Assembly (NCBI GenBank): GCA_008973525.1
Contig: WACJ01000044.1
Span: 248,001 to 312,000, forward strand
DNA from: Stenopsyche tienmushanensis
Taxonomy: Eukaryota > Arthropoda > Insecta > Trichoptera > Stenopsychidae
DNA: 64,000 bases
Reading direction: 5' to 3'
Below the pieces are notes generated by a model. That model had not been told where the DNA came from and searched no databases. It saw only the letters and a list, made by a program, of their open reading frames with translations. Below, in pieces: positions 40,013-53,100 of the stretch. How positions within the stretch are numbered: the stretch's first letter is position 1; every line of letters begins with the position of its first letter. The position numbers were made by a program, and so were the translations under genes.

Positions 40013-40090
40013 ACACACCACTCAATAAATTCATATGAACTTTGTCGCAATTTCTTACAAAAAAAATCCTACGAACTTATTGAGTGATAT
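40013..40090. mobile_element. mariner family A MITE (~78 bp)
   Basis: CACTCAATAAATTCATATGA (40019) and ATCCTACGAACTTATTGAGT (40067-40086) are the family A ends, here separated by fewer than 30 bp. The right end is nearly identical to that of the 18580..19123 element. It is close to the minimum for two ends and nothing else. Confidence 0.78.
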
Positions 40091-40461
40091 ATATTTGAAC
40101 ATAAAAACCATTGTCGTAATACAAATTTGGCCTTCATTTTTTTTTTGTAATTTCGCTTTCGTTATGGCTTTCGCCTGACAAATTGTTCCGAGGATAATTT
40201 TCACACAAATAAATAAATAAAAATCATTTTATGGCTTTTTGATAACCGCTTTTTGAACTATTGCGAAGTATTTCATTTAATTGTTTTGCGATACGAGTAT
40301 AGTTTCACAGATAACTAACATTAATTCATAAAACGAGATGACATGTGACCTCGGTTTCCATACACTCATCGGCGATTATGACCTCATTCTAACGTCTTCC
40401 TCATCTTCAGAACATATCTTCTAGCATAAATATAAACAAGATTATATTTTTATTTTGTCTG

Positions 40462-40833
40462 GTGTGTGAAATTATGACATTGATTATAAAATCGTTGTTT
40501 TTTATCGAGGTCTTTGCTCATATTTGTGGATTCGAATCAATCTTCCAATCTCCAGATTTGGAAATTCAAAAAATATATGATTTTGCGAATAATAATTGTA
40601 AACAGTTTGAGAATGCATTTATGTTTTGCATTGATACTTTCATCTTATTTTGGATTCAAACTGACTTGAGTTTTTCTAAACTTCGCAATTCAATTTTGAT
40701 TAGACTTTTCCCTAATCCTAAATTGAACAGGATTGTCTTGGAATTGAATTTTATATCCAGAACCTCGATTGAATATAAAACTGTCTTGGAATTTCAGAGA
40801 AAGCTATCGACCAATATTACCAATACTCTATAA
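40462..40833 (+). CDS. unidentified open frame, doubtful gene
   Basis: 123 codons open in very AT-rich DNA, beginning GTG with ATG at 40474. The product is rich in Phe, Ile, Leu and Asn with a hydrophobic N-terminus (LIIKSLFFIEVFAHICGF) that could pass for a signal peptide. The sequence is full of diverged TTGGAATT/TGGATTC repeats, which may keep the frame open by chance. No domain recognised and no clear splice or promoter context. More likely chance than gene. Confidence 0.12.
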   Translation: MCEIMTLIIKSLFFIEVFAHICGFESIFQSPDLEIQKIYDFANNNCKQFENAFMFCIDTFILFWIQTDLSFSKLRNSILIRLFPNPKLNRIVLELNFISRTSIEYKTVLEFQRKLSTNITNTL

Positions 40834-41633
40834 TATAATAGTTATTTCTATTGCATGACTTCGTATTCATCGTTGAACGTTCATTAAATATCCGTTCTCC
40901 CACTATTATACCAAGCCAATACTGTTTGTCAATCTGTATGTTCGTCAGGTTTAATAATTTAAATTTTGAAAAAATCGGTAACCCTATTTATAATCCCCAT
41001 GATATCTAAGCTCAACAAAGTATTTTCCCATCATCTTGAGAATAAATACATTTTCCGATCAAATAACTCCAGGACGTATCTTTGAATAGATATTAAAGAT
41101 AGATTGTATCTGCAATAGATCGCTCATGGTGAGTTTTTAATTACTTTTTTACTCGTTTACTTAGGTTAATTCTAAAAATACTATATGCTGATTCAATTAA
41201 ATTTAAAATTAAATTCAGATAAAAACTCAATGGAGTTAATTGCTTTATATATGACTATAATGTATATAAAGTGTTATAATTGACGTAAACAAATATTCAA
41301 TCTTGCATAAGACAATTTTTTGTCATTAATTAATAACAATAAAAAATATCTCTTTATGATATATATTGAGTAATCAAATGCATTTTGCTTTGAATAAGAT
41401 AACCTTTTCATTTAACGATGCCATCAGATGTAGCAATTCAAGTCTGAAAGAAAAAAAAATACAATTGATCTGTGACTGGATGTTATCGAATGCCCTATTG
41501 ATACAAAAGCAAAATTCACTTAAGATCAGAAACGAATTTTAATATGGCGATAATTATGTTTTAATACCATTGGATTTAAAGGTGGGGTGGATTAATTAAT
41601 CAATGCAAAAACACTCAATTTTCAAGTCACAAG

Positions 41634-41657
41634 CGTGATTTGTGTACCCAAATCACG
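41634..41657. repeat. perfect short hairpin
   Basis: CGTGATTTG, loop TGTACC, CAAATCACG: a perfect 9 bp stem about 1.1 kb after the msh stop. Confidence 0.7.
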
Positions 41658-42563
41658 TATTTTTTTATTAATATTAATTGTACCATTTTATATATTTAAT
41701 CTAATATTTACAAAAAGATCGTTTTACATTATTAATCAATAAAGTTTTATCACATTTATATTGAATTGAGACAAAGACCCATACACACATATATGTCATG
41801 TTATTACAATAACAATTCTTAAAATATATTACCGGCAGATAAATAATAGCGATGGCATTAACAATAATGTCCTTCTTGTTGCCATCATTCAAATTGCATT
41901 CAATTTCGTAAAATATGATCGAATATAATACAGAGCGAAAGGATCACTCTGCACGTCTAGAAATGATTTTTGCGCATTCCATATAAATATATCTGACTTA
42001 AAGACTACTGATTTTATGTCTTTATTTTAAACAATGCATCAACTATGTACAATGGTTATATACAGCACTATTCATATAGTTTCATATTCGACATCCGCGC
42101 ACTGGTTCTCAAAACTTATACGATATAAAATAAATCTATGACGAATGAATTAGGAAAGATTTATGCTACATTTTTTTTCTTGATATGTGTCGAATATTAT
42201 TCAATTTTTTACAACTTAAATTATTTTTACAACAAAAAATCGTCTTTGGTATTATGTACATTGAAGGCAAGCAATGTTAAAAACGTATCTTTATCGATTA
42301 GGCAATTATGCAAAATAATTGCAACGGATTCTTTTTTAAAAAAAACACATAACCTCTTTCGGTATCAATAAATAATTTTGCACATTTTAATATACAGATA
42401 TTTACATAAATTTACAATTCGAATTGATTTAAATCCCATCAAACCGTTCGATCATATTTTCTATGACAAGTTAGATGTATTCTTAAAAATATAAATAACT
42501 TAATAGTCCATTAAGTATGATCGGCCATATAGTGCATAAATCTTCTTTTTACATTAATGTATC

Positions 42564-42569
42564 TTTATT
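42564..42569 (-). promoter_or_regulatory. candidate polyadenylation signal of msh
   Basis: AATAAA on the minus strand about 200 bases after the msh stop codon. It is the first perfect hexamer I saw downstream; a second lies at 42021..42026. Such hexamers are common in AT-rich DNA, so assignment needs transcript 3' ends. Confidence 0.35.
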
Positions 42570-42764
42570 ATGCATACATTAAAGAGTATCAGACGAAAAA
42601 TTGACGCGACTTCATAATTGTAATTAATCGCTTTTTAATTTAATAAATATTATTTTAAAGACGTCGTTAATCTTCACGGAAACGGATTTAGAAAGTTGTT
42701 TTCGTCCGCATCCGACGGCTCGTGCTTCACAAAACGTATCAAACGCATTTAGAGTTTTTTGAGA

Positions 42765-43705
<941 letters not shown>

Positions 43706-43887
43706 CTGTGTTTCTGTAAGTCGCAATGAACTAGAAAACTCGGCTCTTTCCGCAATGCTGAGATACTGTTTGTCTCTGAACTTCTTCTCCAAAGCGAGGA
43801 GCTGCTGCGTGGTAAACGGAGTCCTGGGCTTTCTGTTCGGCTTGTGTTTTCTCAAATTGCACTTCAGTTTTGGAGGCTCACCATTCT
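43706..43887 (-). CDS. msh: msh coding exon 2 (homeodomain N-terminal arm, helices 1-2)
   Basis: 182 bases: two bases completing a Glu codon with exon 1, then 60 codons from NGEPPKLKC to LTETQ. It opens with the conserved Msx pre-homeodomain segment ([20 protein letters not shown]), where the basic residues form the DNA minor-groove arm. Homeodomain helices 1 and 2 follow ([22 protein letters not shown]). The acceptor is preceded by a T-rich tract and TTGCAG; the donor is CAG before GTAAAT. The intron falls between homeodomain residues 44 and 45, a position shared by many homeobox genes. Differences from typical Msx are conservative (for example LRLTETQ where vertebrate Msx has LSLTETQ). Confidence 0.95.
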
Positions 43888-46800
43888 CTGCAACAATAAA
43901 AAGCAAACATAAACAATCGTCCAACGTGTGGCAAAATATCAGGCCGTTAAATCCTGTCGGTCGTAAAGGAAGTTGATAACTGAAATAAGTCGCTCGCAGC
44001 AGAACAAAAGATTTACCGGTTCGACACGTAACGAATGAGTAAAGCACAGCAATTAAATCTGTCCAACTTCAGCGGGTCGTAAACTAATTTCGGTTTGGGT
44101 TCGCGCATTTTAACAACCGCTGGATAATTAAATTTCTTATCGATTACGAGCCGTAATAGAAATTCTGAGGACCTCCTTTCAACGCCCAGTAGTCATGGCT
44201 ACCTTGAAGTGTAAAGCATCAAAATACATGACGTCAAATAATTCACATTTATTTTGAATTAGCAATAAATTTGGCATCACTAAGATTTTAAACGGAAATG
44301 GGGGAGATTGTAAAAGGATTCCAGAGTGAAATGTTTTGTAAACTCATCTAATTGAACACATGTTCTTCATAAGTTTATCTCTCGTCGGGATGATCATTTA
44401 TTTCATCTTGTCTCTCGGGACTTCTTCAATGATCGCATATGTGAAATTGTGCCAGAAAAGATTACGTGCTATAATCCGACAGCTTATAGATCGGCAATAT
44501 CGAGATATTTGATAGATTTATTTTGATCGCATGATGGCAGCGAATCTTAAACTGTGACGTCGTTTTCATAATTCATATAAATCTGCCAATATTAATATTA
44601 TAAAAACGCTATTCTAATAATAAGATCCATTTAAAGAGCTCGTCAATGATGACTTATGGCGTGTCTCCCCCATCTTCGGATGCACCATCCAAGATCGTCT
44701 CCAAAGTCATAAATCTATTTTATCGTTTTCGCGATTTTAGTGTTTTTCAAACAGTTGTAAAGCCGCATCTTTATATGCATGAATAATTAAAAACGGTCGA
44801 CTGGATAAGTAACTAATATAGTCTCGGCTCTTATGTGTATTAGGTAGGGAGGTCGTAACTGTCTTGGCATTCACCCAAGTACTAATGTCCCATTCAAATG
44901 AGCTATTTGTATCATCGTCGCCGAGTTGCCATAGAAAGTTACAATACAAAGTCGCGGTAATTATCTGGATGCACCGTTTTAGCCACATACAATTCTAATT
45001 TATTCCCTGCTAATTTTATAAAGAATTTCCCGAGGACTACGCCTTCTTTTTATGGAGCAAATTTGAATTTATATTGTCAAATTTTATGCATAAGATGACC
45101 TGATAAATCCCGTATAAATGAAATCATTTTTTTGTATCCTACAATTCTTATCAAATCAATAGCATGTAATAATAGTTAAGATACTGAGATGATTGATATA
45201 TTGCCAGAGAAATGCATAAAAAGTCGACCCTTGGTGTGATCAAAGGGGGTCTCAGGGGTCAAGTCGAAATGAGTAGTAAAAAATTAATTTTATAGGTCAC
45301 ACTGCCTATCAATAATATTTTAAAATATCGCCTTTTTAATAGCATTTTATATATAAATCGAAATATAAACGACATAAATTTGGTTACAATTTTAATGCGA
45401 AAGACTTCCACAATTTACACATAAACACAAGATGCAAATAGCTGAACTTATAAAAAATATTCTGGATAAATAAGCACAAATAGATACAAAAATAAGCTTG
45501 AGTATTCTCAGTACATCACTATTATTGTGTTCATTGATTCAATATTATATATGCATTAATTACAAAACTATTAACCAAATAGGGTAGCTCTTGGATAACT
45601 ATTAAAAATGGAATTAATTTTGTTCACTCCGGCAATTTTTCATTGATTGTTTCGATCCAGATTTAGTCTGATTTTTTGGATCTGAATATTTAAATATTTA
45701 TTAATCATAATACAAATTTATATTCAATGAATCTCGTCTTAAGCCATATACTTAAATGTATTCCCTATCTTCTATATCTAATAATAGATGATTTACTACA
45801 TATTATACAAAGGATGTATTTTTGTTAGAATTACACAAAGAAAATAAATGTTTTTGTCTTTTATAAATTTGCTAAAATTAGCTTTTTTTCTCTTTCTTGT
45901 TTAAATTTGCATTACACTAACATATTATATTGAAGCATATTTATATATTTTAATTAAATTTGACAATTAAAGTGTTAGCTTTATATTAAATCCATTGAAT
46001 AAATTATCTTAAATTTAAAAAGAAAATATTTGAGATTTTGAGAGAGAATAAATTCAAATCCATGTCGTGCATGTGATTGAAAATTGCTGATACAGTGTAC
46101 AAAATTAATATTATTCATTCGACGATTGAAGTTGATCATCATATGATGATGTTTATGTATTCAGATATGAAATTTATTTGTTTGAATAATGCCTTGTAGT
46201 GATGACCGACCTCCAAAAATACATCGAAAACGTGATTATTCCCGTGATTAAATTTAATTAAACGACATTCAAATAAATTTTGAGCTAGGAAAGCGCATTA
46301 TAATATATTTGGAAGACATAATAGCCGGTTTTTTTTTCTTTTATCTCGTCCGAGACTAATATACGAGCAATTAATCTATCAAAGCGCTTAGCTTCTTAAG
46401 AGAAGATTAACACATTAAAAACAAACGGTCAACACATTAAACGAATTTTAGCCGTATGAAATAATAGCACAAACGAAATATAGTCATAAAACACGCGATC
46501 CGCGTACACACATATTTTCTCCATTTTTTATGGCTTTATTAGTACTACACTGGCGATTTTATTTATGGCTAATCGTGGTGGATTTATTTATGCGCTGATA
46601 TCGAGGGGGGGCACGAAAGTGGAATAGTTGAATAAAAAAATATGTATACTATCAGCCAATGAACTTTAAACGTAATAAATCAATAGTGAATGTATGTATC
46701 TATTTCATGCTTATGCCAATTTCTCAAATAAGATACCATAAATATATCTTAATTGCTGAAGTAATTTATAACGCCATTGTAAAATCTGGAAAAGCAATTA

Positions 46801-49800
46801 AGTCATAAATTAAAATTAGAAAAAACAAAGACGCTTTGTAATTTATACTGTATTATTTTCCTAAGCTCATTTTCATTATTTAAGATGAATTTTAATGGGC
46901 GCGCTTATCATTGTATTCCGTAGCAGCAACATCTCATTCAACATCTTCCCGACCGGATTCAAACGCATGCGATTGAATATCTATGAATAAAAATTAACGA
47001 AAGACCATTCATTTCGTCTTGGCGTAATTGAAACGAATTCGAATGCTGAATTAGCGTCTGAAAAAATAAAACCCCGAGCACACGAACACGGTCGACTACC
47101 ATTTTTTTTTTGTTTCCATTCGTTCTGCATGTTCGTCAAGTCGGTAGCATATTTCATGTGATAACAGCATTTTTTTATAATCATTTGTCAGTCATAAAGT
47201 CGGGTCGCATGCCTGGGGTATTATCAAAAAAATGTAGACGTATAAAATTAATACTAAATTAGTTGTTTTGCTGCATGAAAGCTCGCATGCCCAGCAATGG
47301 TCGTATTATATTATACACGCCATGTTGGGATTGTTAAGTAAGAGTACTGCTCACTTTTAGAGCACGCAACTTTTGACCAGTCTGTATGGGACGAAGGACC
47401 ATGGTGATATTGAAAGAATCGCACGATCTGATTGCGGGGTGGTTCCTCTGTTTTCGGAATAATTGGCGACGTCTAGGGGTCGTAAGCTTCCATAAATAAC
47501 CACCATTTAAACTATTAATAATTCATTAAAATACCATTGATAAAGCGTATAATTTCCCTGCATATTAAAAAAATGCATGATCCTTTTTAAACGAATACAT
47601 CATAAGATTTGATGCTGTAAAATGTATTTTTGAACCTTAAAAAATCAATATAAAATCATAACAAATTCTTTAACAATCAAACTTATACATTCAATGATTA
47701 AATGATATTTTAGATATTTTAGATCTAGTCTTATTTTAGACAAATTCGAAGATATCAAAGATTATAAATCAAATATCAGGTGCTCGGATGTGTGATTATT
47801 ACTAAGCAATAAAGCCTATATATGTCTTAAAATTATTATAGACACAGAAATTTTAAAAACGAATTATTGAGATTACAAAATGGATCAAAAATGTATACTT
47901 TTACCTAACAATTTTTATTTTTACTTTAAAAATGAACTCATTTTCTTTTATAAATGCATGCTAAGCAGCACTTTAACATTAAAAGACCGATTATAACATA
48001 GCGACAAGTGAAACGATACACAGCAGCCCATTTGAGCTTAAAATCTATTTTAATATTGTTGATGATCTTTTGGCATGTATTGTAAAATCGATTGAGATTT
48101 TGTACCATTCAATATTAGAGTATAAACCGAAATAACATTTAGTATTAAACAAGGAAGAGCTTTTACTAATGCATACATTAGCGATCAATGCAAAGCAAAA
48201 TAATACACACGTTTTGGTCTAGGAAATATTAGCAATTTTTTAGACTTGTTAAGTAGATATTATCATATATTAATTTATATATAAATAAGTGTTTTCCTAT
48301 TTCCGCATGAATTATATAAAATCAATAAATTGCATCAATTACATACCATTAAAATAATATAATTTTTAATTCCTGAGAACAAACTTTCCCCATATTTCAT
48401 CATAAATTTCACGAATTTTGAAATACCTCTAGTAAAAAATATAATGTTATATCAACCCATTCATTTGTAATATTTTTCTCTGGTTTTAATTTTCAATCCC
48501 ATATATTTTTTATCATGATTGCAAATCAATCATTCATGGGAAATCCATAGGGAAAGAATTTAGTGCAGCTTCTCTTTGTTTTCCTCATGTTGTTAAGTCA
48601 GTATGGGATTATTTGAATGGAAATTGTTGGGAAAAAGAGATTTATGAATTATTTCCAGAACCATAAAATAAGATAAACCTAGATCGAAACAATTGATCAA
48701 AAATGTCAATGGATTTAAATCCAATGTTTTATAATAAAAGGACAGGATCCGAAGCCTTGAAATTTGGTCAAACCTAACTTAAAGCAGATGATTGGCTTAT
48801 AATAAATTTGATATTAATATTTTGAATCAAATAAAACAGACATTTTCCCAGTCATTGGGTGCATTGTCGACTTTATGGAAGTTGGGGTGGATTGAATGTA
48901 AATCAGCGTTGATCGAGTGTGTGTTAGCAACTTTGTTCGCTTAACGCGGTGCATGAAATCGGGTCGACACTTAATTAAAATTCATAATTGGGCGGCGCGC
49001 TAATGGCGGCCTGCCATAAATGGCGCATTCCAAGCAAGCGCGCATGCGCATTGCCCATGCGACCGAAATATCGGCGGGATTCCCAAACGCGCTTTGATCG
49101 TCATGCGCTCCTTCGTCGATGAAGGGGTAACATTACGAAATAATTTGAATTCGGCATTTAAATTGCTGCTTAACGATCGCTCTTTGATAAATACTTGACT
49201 TTTGCACTTCTATTTGAGCATGACAAAGATGCGCGCGCATTCGTCTGGACGTCCAAGGGTTGTCTGATATATGAAAATGCCAAAAATTTAACCAAATCGG
49301 ATGACTATGAGTGTCACGCATACTTATATAATTGAAGCGGCGCATTTAATTTTACACCACTCTCGACATCCAATATCTGTCTTTGTGCTTCATGAAGTGG
49401 TGCTTTTAGAACGATGACGGAAATTCCATGAAAAACATAATTTATATCCATCATTTTTTCGACTCGGGATGACAACGAGCCGGATAGCTCATCATCCTAA
49501 ATATTCTGATAATACGTTTTTTTTATAAATACACACCAACAGAACTAAATTTTATTCTGCTTCTGTTCAAGTCTAAACAATCCAATAAAAATAATGTATT
49601 ATTTTCATTTTTGCTCTCACGGTTTTGGCGCTTTGGTCGCGTCCCGATAATATTAAAGTCATACAACCAAATGGCATGAGAAATATTTGAACAACACATT
49701 CCTTGATTTAATCAATAGATCATTGATGATTGCCTTTAAGGTTTCCATAATTTAAAAAAATAGAATATATATACATAAAAATGCAAAATACTTAAAAATA

Positions 49801-50066
49801 AAAATCAATCTACAAAGTATATCAATAGATCGATCGGAAGTATTAAATGTATTTATATGATAACAATACAATTGGCACAATAAAAATGTATTTGCAACAT
49901 AAGAAAAAATGCAATATTCAATATCAAAGCCATAAAAAGTCAATTTACATTCAATGAGTTCAAATCTCTTTGCACTAAAGTTGACATGATCTTTTAAATT
50001 AAGTTTTTCCATTCAAGAGATTAAAATAGTTTAAAATTTATAAAGAGCACCCTTAAGATTTTTGCT

Positions 50067-50194
50067 CAAAAGTTGTGGCAGTAACCTGCTGCAAGCGCGA
50101 TATTTCCTCTAAACTGATTTCTTTTGACATCTTGTTGGCCGAAGAAATTAATGTCGCAGGCTGTGGGCGAATAAATTACTGCCACAGTTCAAAT
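50067..50194. repeat. short inverted repeat pair in msh intron 1
   Basis: AAAGTTGTGGCAGTAACC at 50069 and, on the other strand, TTGAACTGTGGCAGTAAT from about 50192 are inverted copies of an 11 bp core TGTGGCAGTAA about 100 bp apart. Could be a small MITE or paired binding sites. Confidence 0.45.
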
Positions 50195-53100
50195 TTGCAA
50201 TAAAAAGTATAATTAATAGCGGACGAGCATAAAATTCTACTAAAACATGTTATAGGGTTCTTGCGCTCCTTTTTTTCATCGTCCCGCCTCTGTGTCAAAG
50301 GAGACGATTATTTTTTACCGCCTTAGTATTTAACACGAAGATAAATAATATTGTTTTTTAAACGCTTTTCTGTTCTAATTGATGCTCTCCAATTTTAAGA
50401 GACGTTAATTGCGTCAGTCTTAAAGAGCTTGCTATGAAAATATCGAATTTGAGAAGATCGCTCGGAATTAATACGGAGCAAATTGATATAATTGGTTATG
50501 ATTTATTATGTTATCATGCGTGGATTTTATGCGACAATCTCTTGATATTCAAGCATGTGATGTATATTGCTTTAATGCCCATATATTTGCTTTTAATTGT
50601 TCTGATATGAAGTTTTAAAGTGATTTAGTGGTCTATTAAAAATCGTCTCAACACCTCATTTAAAATCCTTTGTTGTCGGTTGATATATCGCATTCAACAG
50701 GTGTATGCTGGATCGTTATTTTAAATATATTTTCTTTGGGACTATGTCCGAGTCCGAGAATAAAAATTGGGGAAATTTCATGAATGGATTTGGGATAAAG
50801 TGGCGAACAATCCCAAAACGAACAAGCTAATACGGAAGTGAACAAAACGAATGTAATTGAAGAGCCGGCATAAAAATATCCTCGTTTAGTCCCTCACAGC
50901 GAACGCCAGCTTGAGGATCCCTGTCAAAGGTGAAAGAAAAAATAATTTAGTGATGCCTGTAACGGCCCAGGAATAAATCTATTAGCATCCGACGGGACGC
51001 CGGCCCTGGAATGCCCCGAGATATATCGGTTTTGAAACGGCCAAACATTTTGGGAGAAATATGCCAGTGAAGATATTCACGTTGGAATGTCAACCCTCAG
51101 TCTTTTCAAGTCTTCTCCTCCATTTATATTTTTTGACATTTAACAAGCGTTCGAGATGTACAAGCAATGATGTTTTTCAACAGTTTAAATAAGTCGTTTT
51201 ACGCTTAATGACTTGCCTCACACATGTGCAATCGCGCATTATACATACAAATATGTTCAAAAAGATTTATGTGTTTTTTTGTGATAGCTCAACATCAACA
51301 ATAATCTGATTTTCAAATATAAAGTGCTTAAACTGCTGAAAAATCCATGATTCACGCATAAAACGAACGCTTAGATTTTACATAATCGCATAATTTGATA
51401 TAAATAATGATCTGTGTGTTTGAATTAATAAAAATGAAAAAATATTGAAAATATAACATCGCAAATTGAACTAGAATTTGGTAAAACAAAGGTATCTAAG
51501 TACAAATTTAAATGTTATTGATCAATCATCTCAAATTGAATTTTAATATTAATTGATATTAAAACAATCAGCATAAACTTGTATCGAGACATTGACCAGA
51601 TTGATTGGTAAACTCCCTAACTTATTGATTAGCACTTAAAATTATTTTTTGAAGAATACATTGTGCCCTCATCGGTGGCAGAAAAATAAAGATAAGACGG
51701 GATCAATGCCATTAAGGAACTCAAACAAAATATACAAGTTCGGTATAGGCAATTTGAGTGTAGCTCTCCGCCTTGTTCACACAAAGAGATTAAAAATGCA
51801 TCAACGCATTTAGTGCTCCGTGAAAGTGTTAAACTTCAAAGGGAGCCCGTTGATTTACGATCCAAAACAATGAGGATCCAATGGTTTTAAATTCTATGCC
51901 TATTGGGTCCAAATTTACATTTAAAAAATGCTTGAAAATGACTCCAGTATTCCACGACTACTAAAAATATTAATATCATTTCGATAAAAAACGCATCTGC
52001 TTCTCTTTGATTCTTCGTATTAAAATATGGAAGTTGAGGAGAGGATGTTGTTGATTCCGAGAAGTCCTCATATTTTTAATTGGTTTGCTTTTTTATCCTA
52101 TTATTCGCCAGGGATTTAGAGCCTTGGGTTCCCATGCTTTTCGAACAAAGTCACATTTGGCTCACTTAACTCGCAAAAAACCAATTGCGAAAAAAATGAA
52201 CGTCAGTGCCCACAAATGAAATATTAAATTGAAATCTCACCTGTCGAATAAAATATATATTATTGATGATCCGCAATATATAAGATTTATATTAGTGTGG
52301 TACGTAAGTTGAAAAAATCGATAGTAGAGGAAGTTCGTAATAAATTGCTTGTCACACATCTTATGAATGAATGGATACATGAATGAATGGTCCCTAACAA
52401 ATGATCATAAATCAGCAACTTAAAACAATATGACTCTATAATATCGATGAATTAAACTCCATCCATCGGATTTAATCGTGTTTTGTCTTCCAAGCGTTGC
52501 GTGATGATGTTCTTATAGCTTATTTTCATCACAGCGCATACTAAATTAACTTTTTATCCAAATTATATTATGGCCTATTATGCTCCTTTGTGCTATACTA
52601 ATGTGTCCATAATTTCATAATTCACTTCCGCTCCTACATATGAATGATGGCCGCAATTAAATTTAATAAAATGCTAATAAATAATAAGTCAGTTTGCTGT
52701 ACGTCTCTGTAGTCCGTCTTTGCGGGACGTTGGCATAAAGCTCTGATTTATTAAATTCTTTCGGCACACATTAAAGATTTTACGAGCGTCGTGAAAATCT
52801 AGTATTAAATTCTGAATATCAAAAGGTCTAAAATTTTATTACAACTCGATGAAAGAGCTCATTGGATTATTACAAACTGGACCCGGTAATTACGAGAGAA
52901 TAATTTTGGCAGGTCATCAATAAGCGTCCAAGTAATGACTAGGAGCGCAAACGAAGATGATGCGAATTGAATGAAAAAAACTTGCGAAATTGATATAAAT
53001 TACTAGACGCATTGAAAATGGATAATGATACCCGTTCAAAAAAATAGTTTGTTTATGGCCTTTGTTTGAATTGAAGCGAAATTTCTACTAGTCGTTTGTA

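Larger units (their letters stand above)
40091..42563. other. msh 3' flank, no gene recognised
   Basis: AT-rich. Contains a 123-codon open frame at 40462..40833 starting at GTG (first ATG at 40474) with no recognisable domain, and a perfect 9 bp hairpin at 41634..41657. Part of the proximal end could be msh 3' UTR if polyadenylation is distal. Confidence 0.4.
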
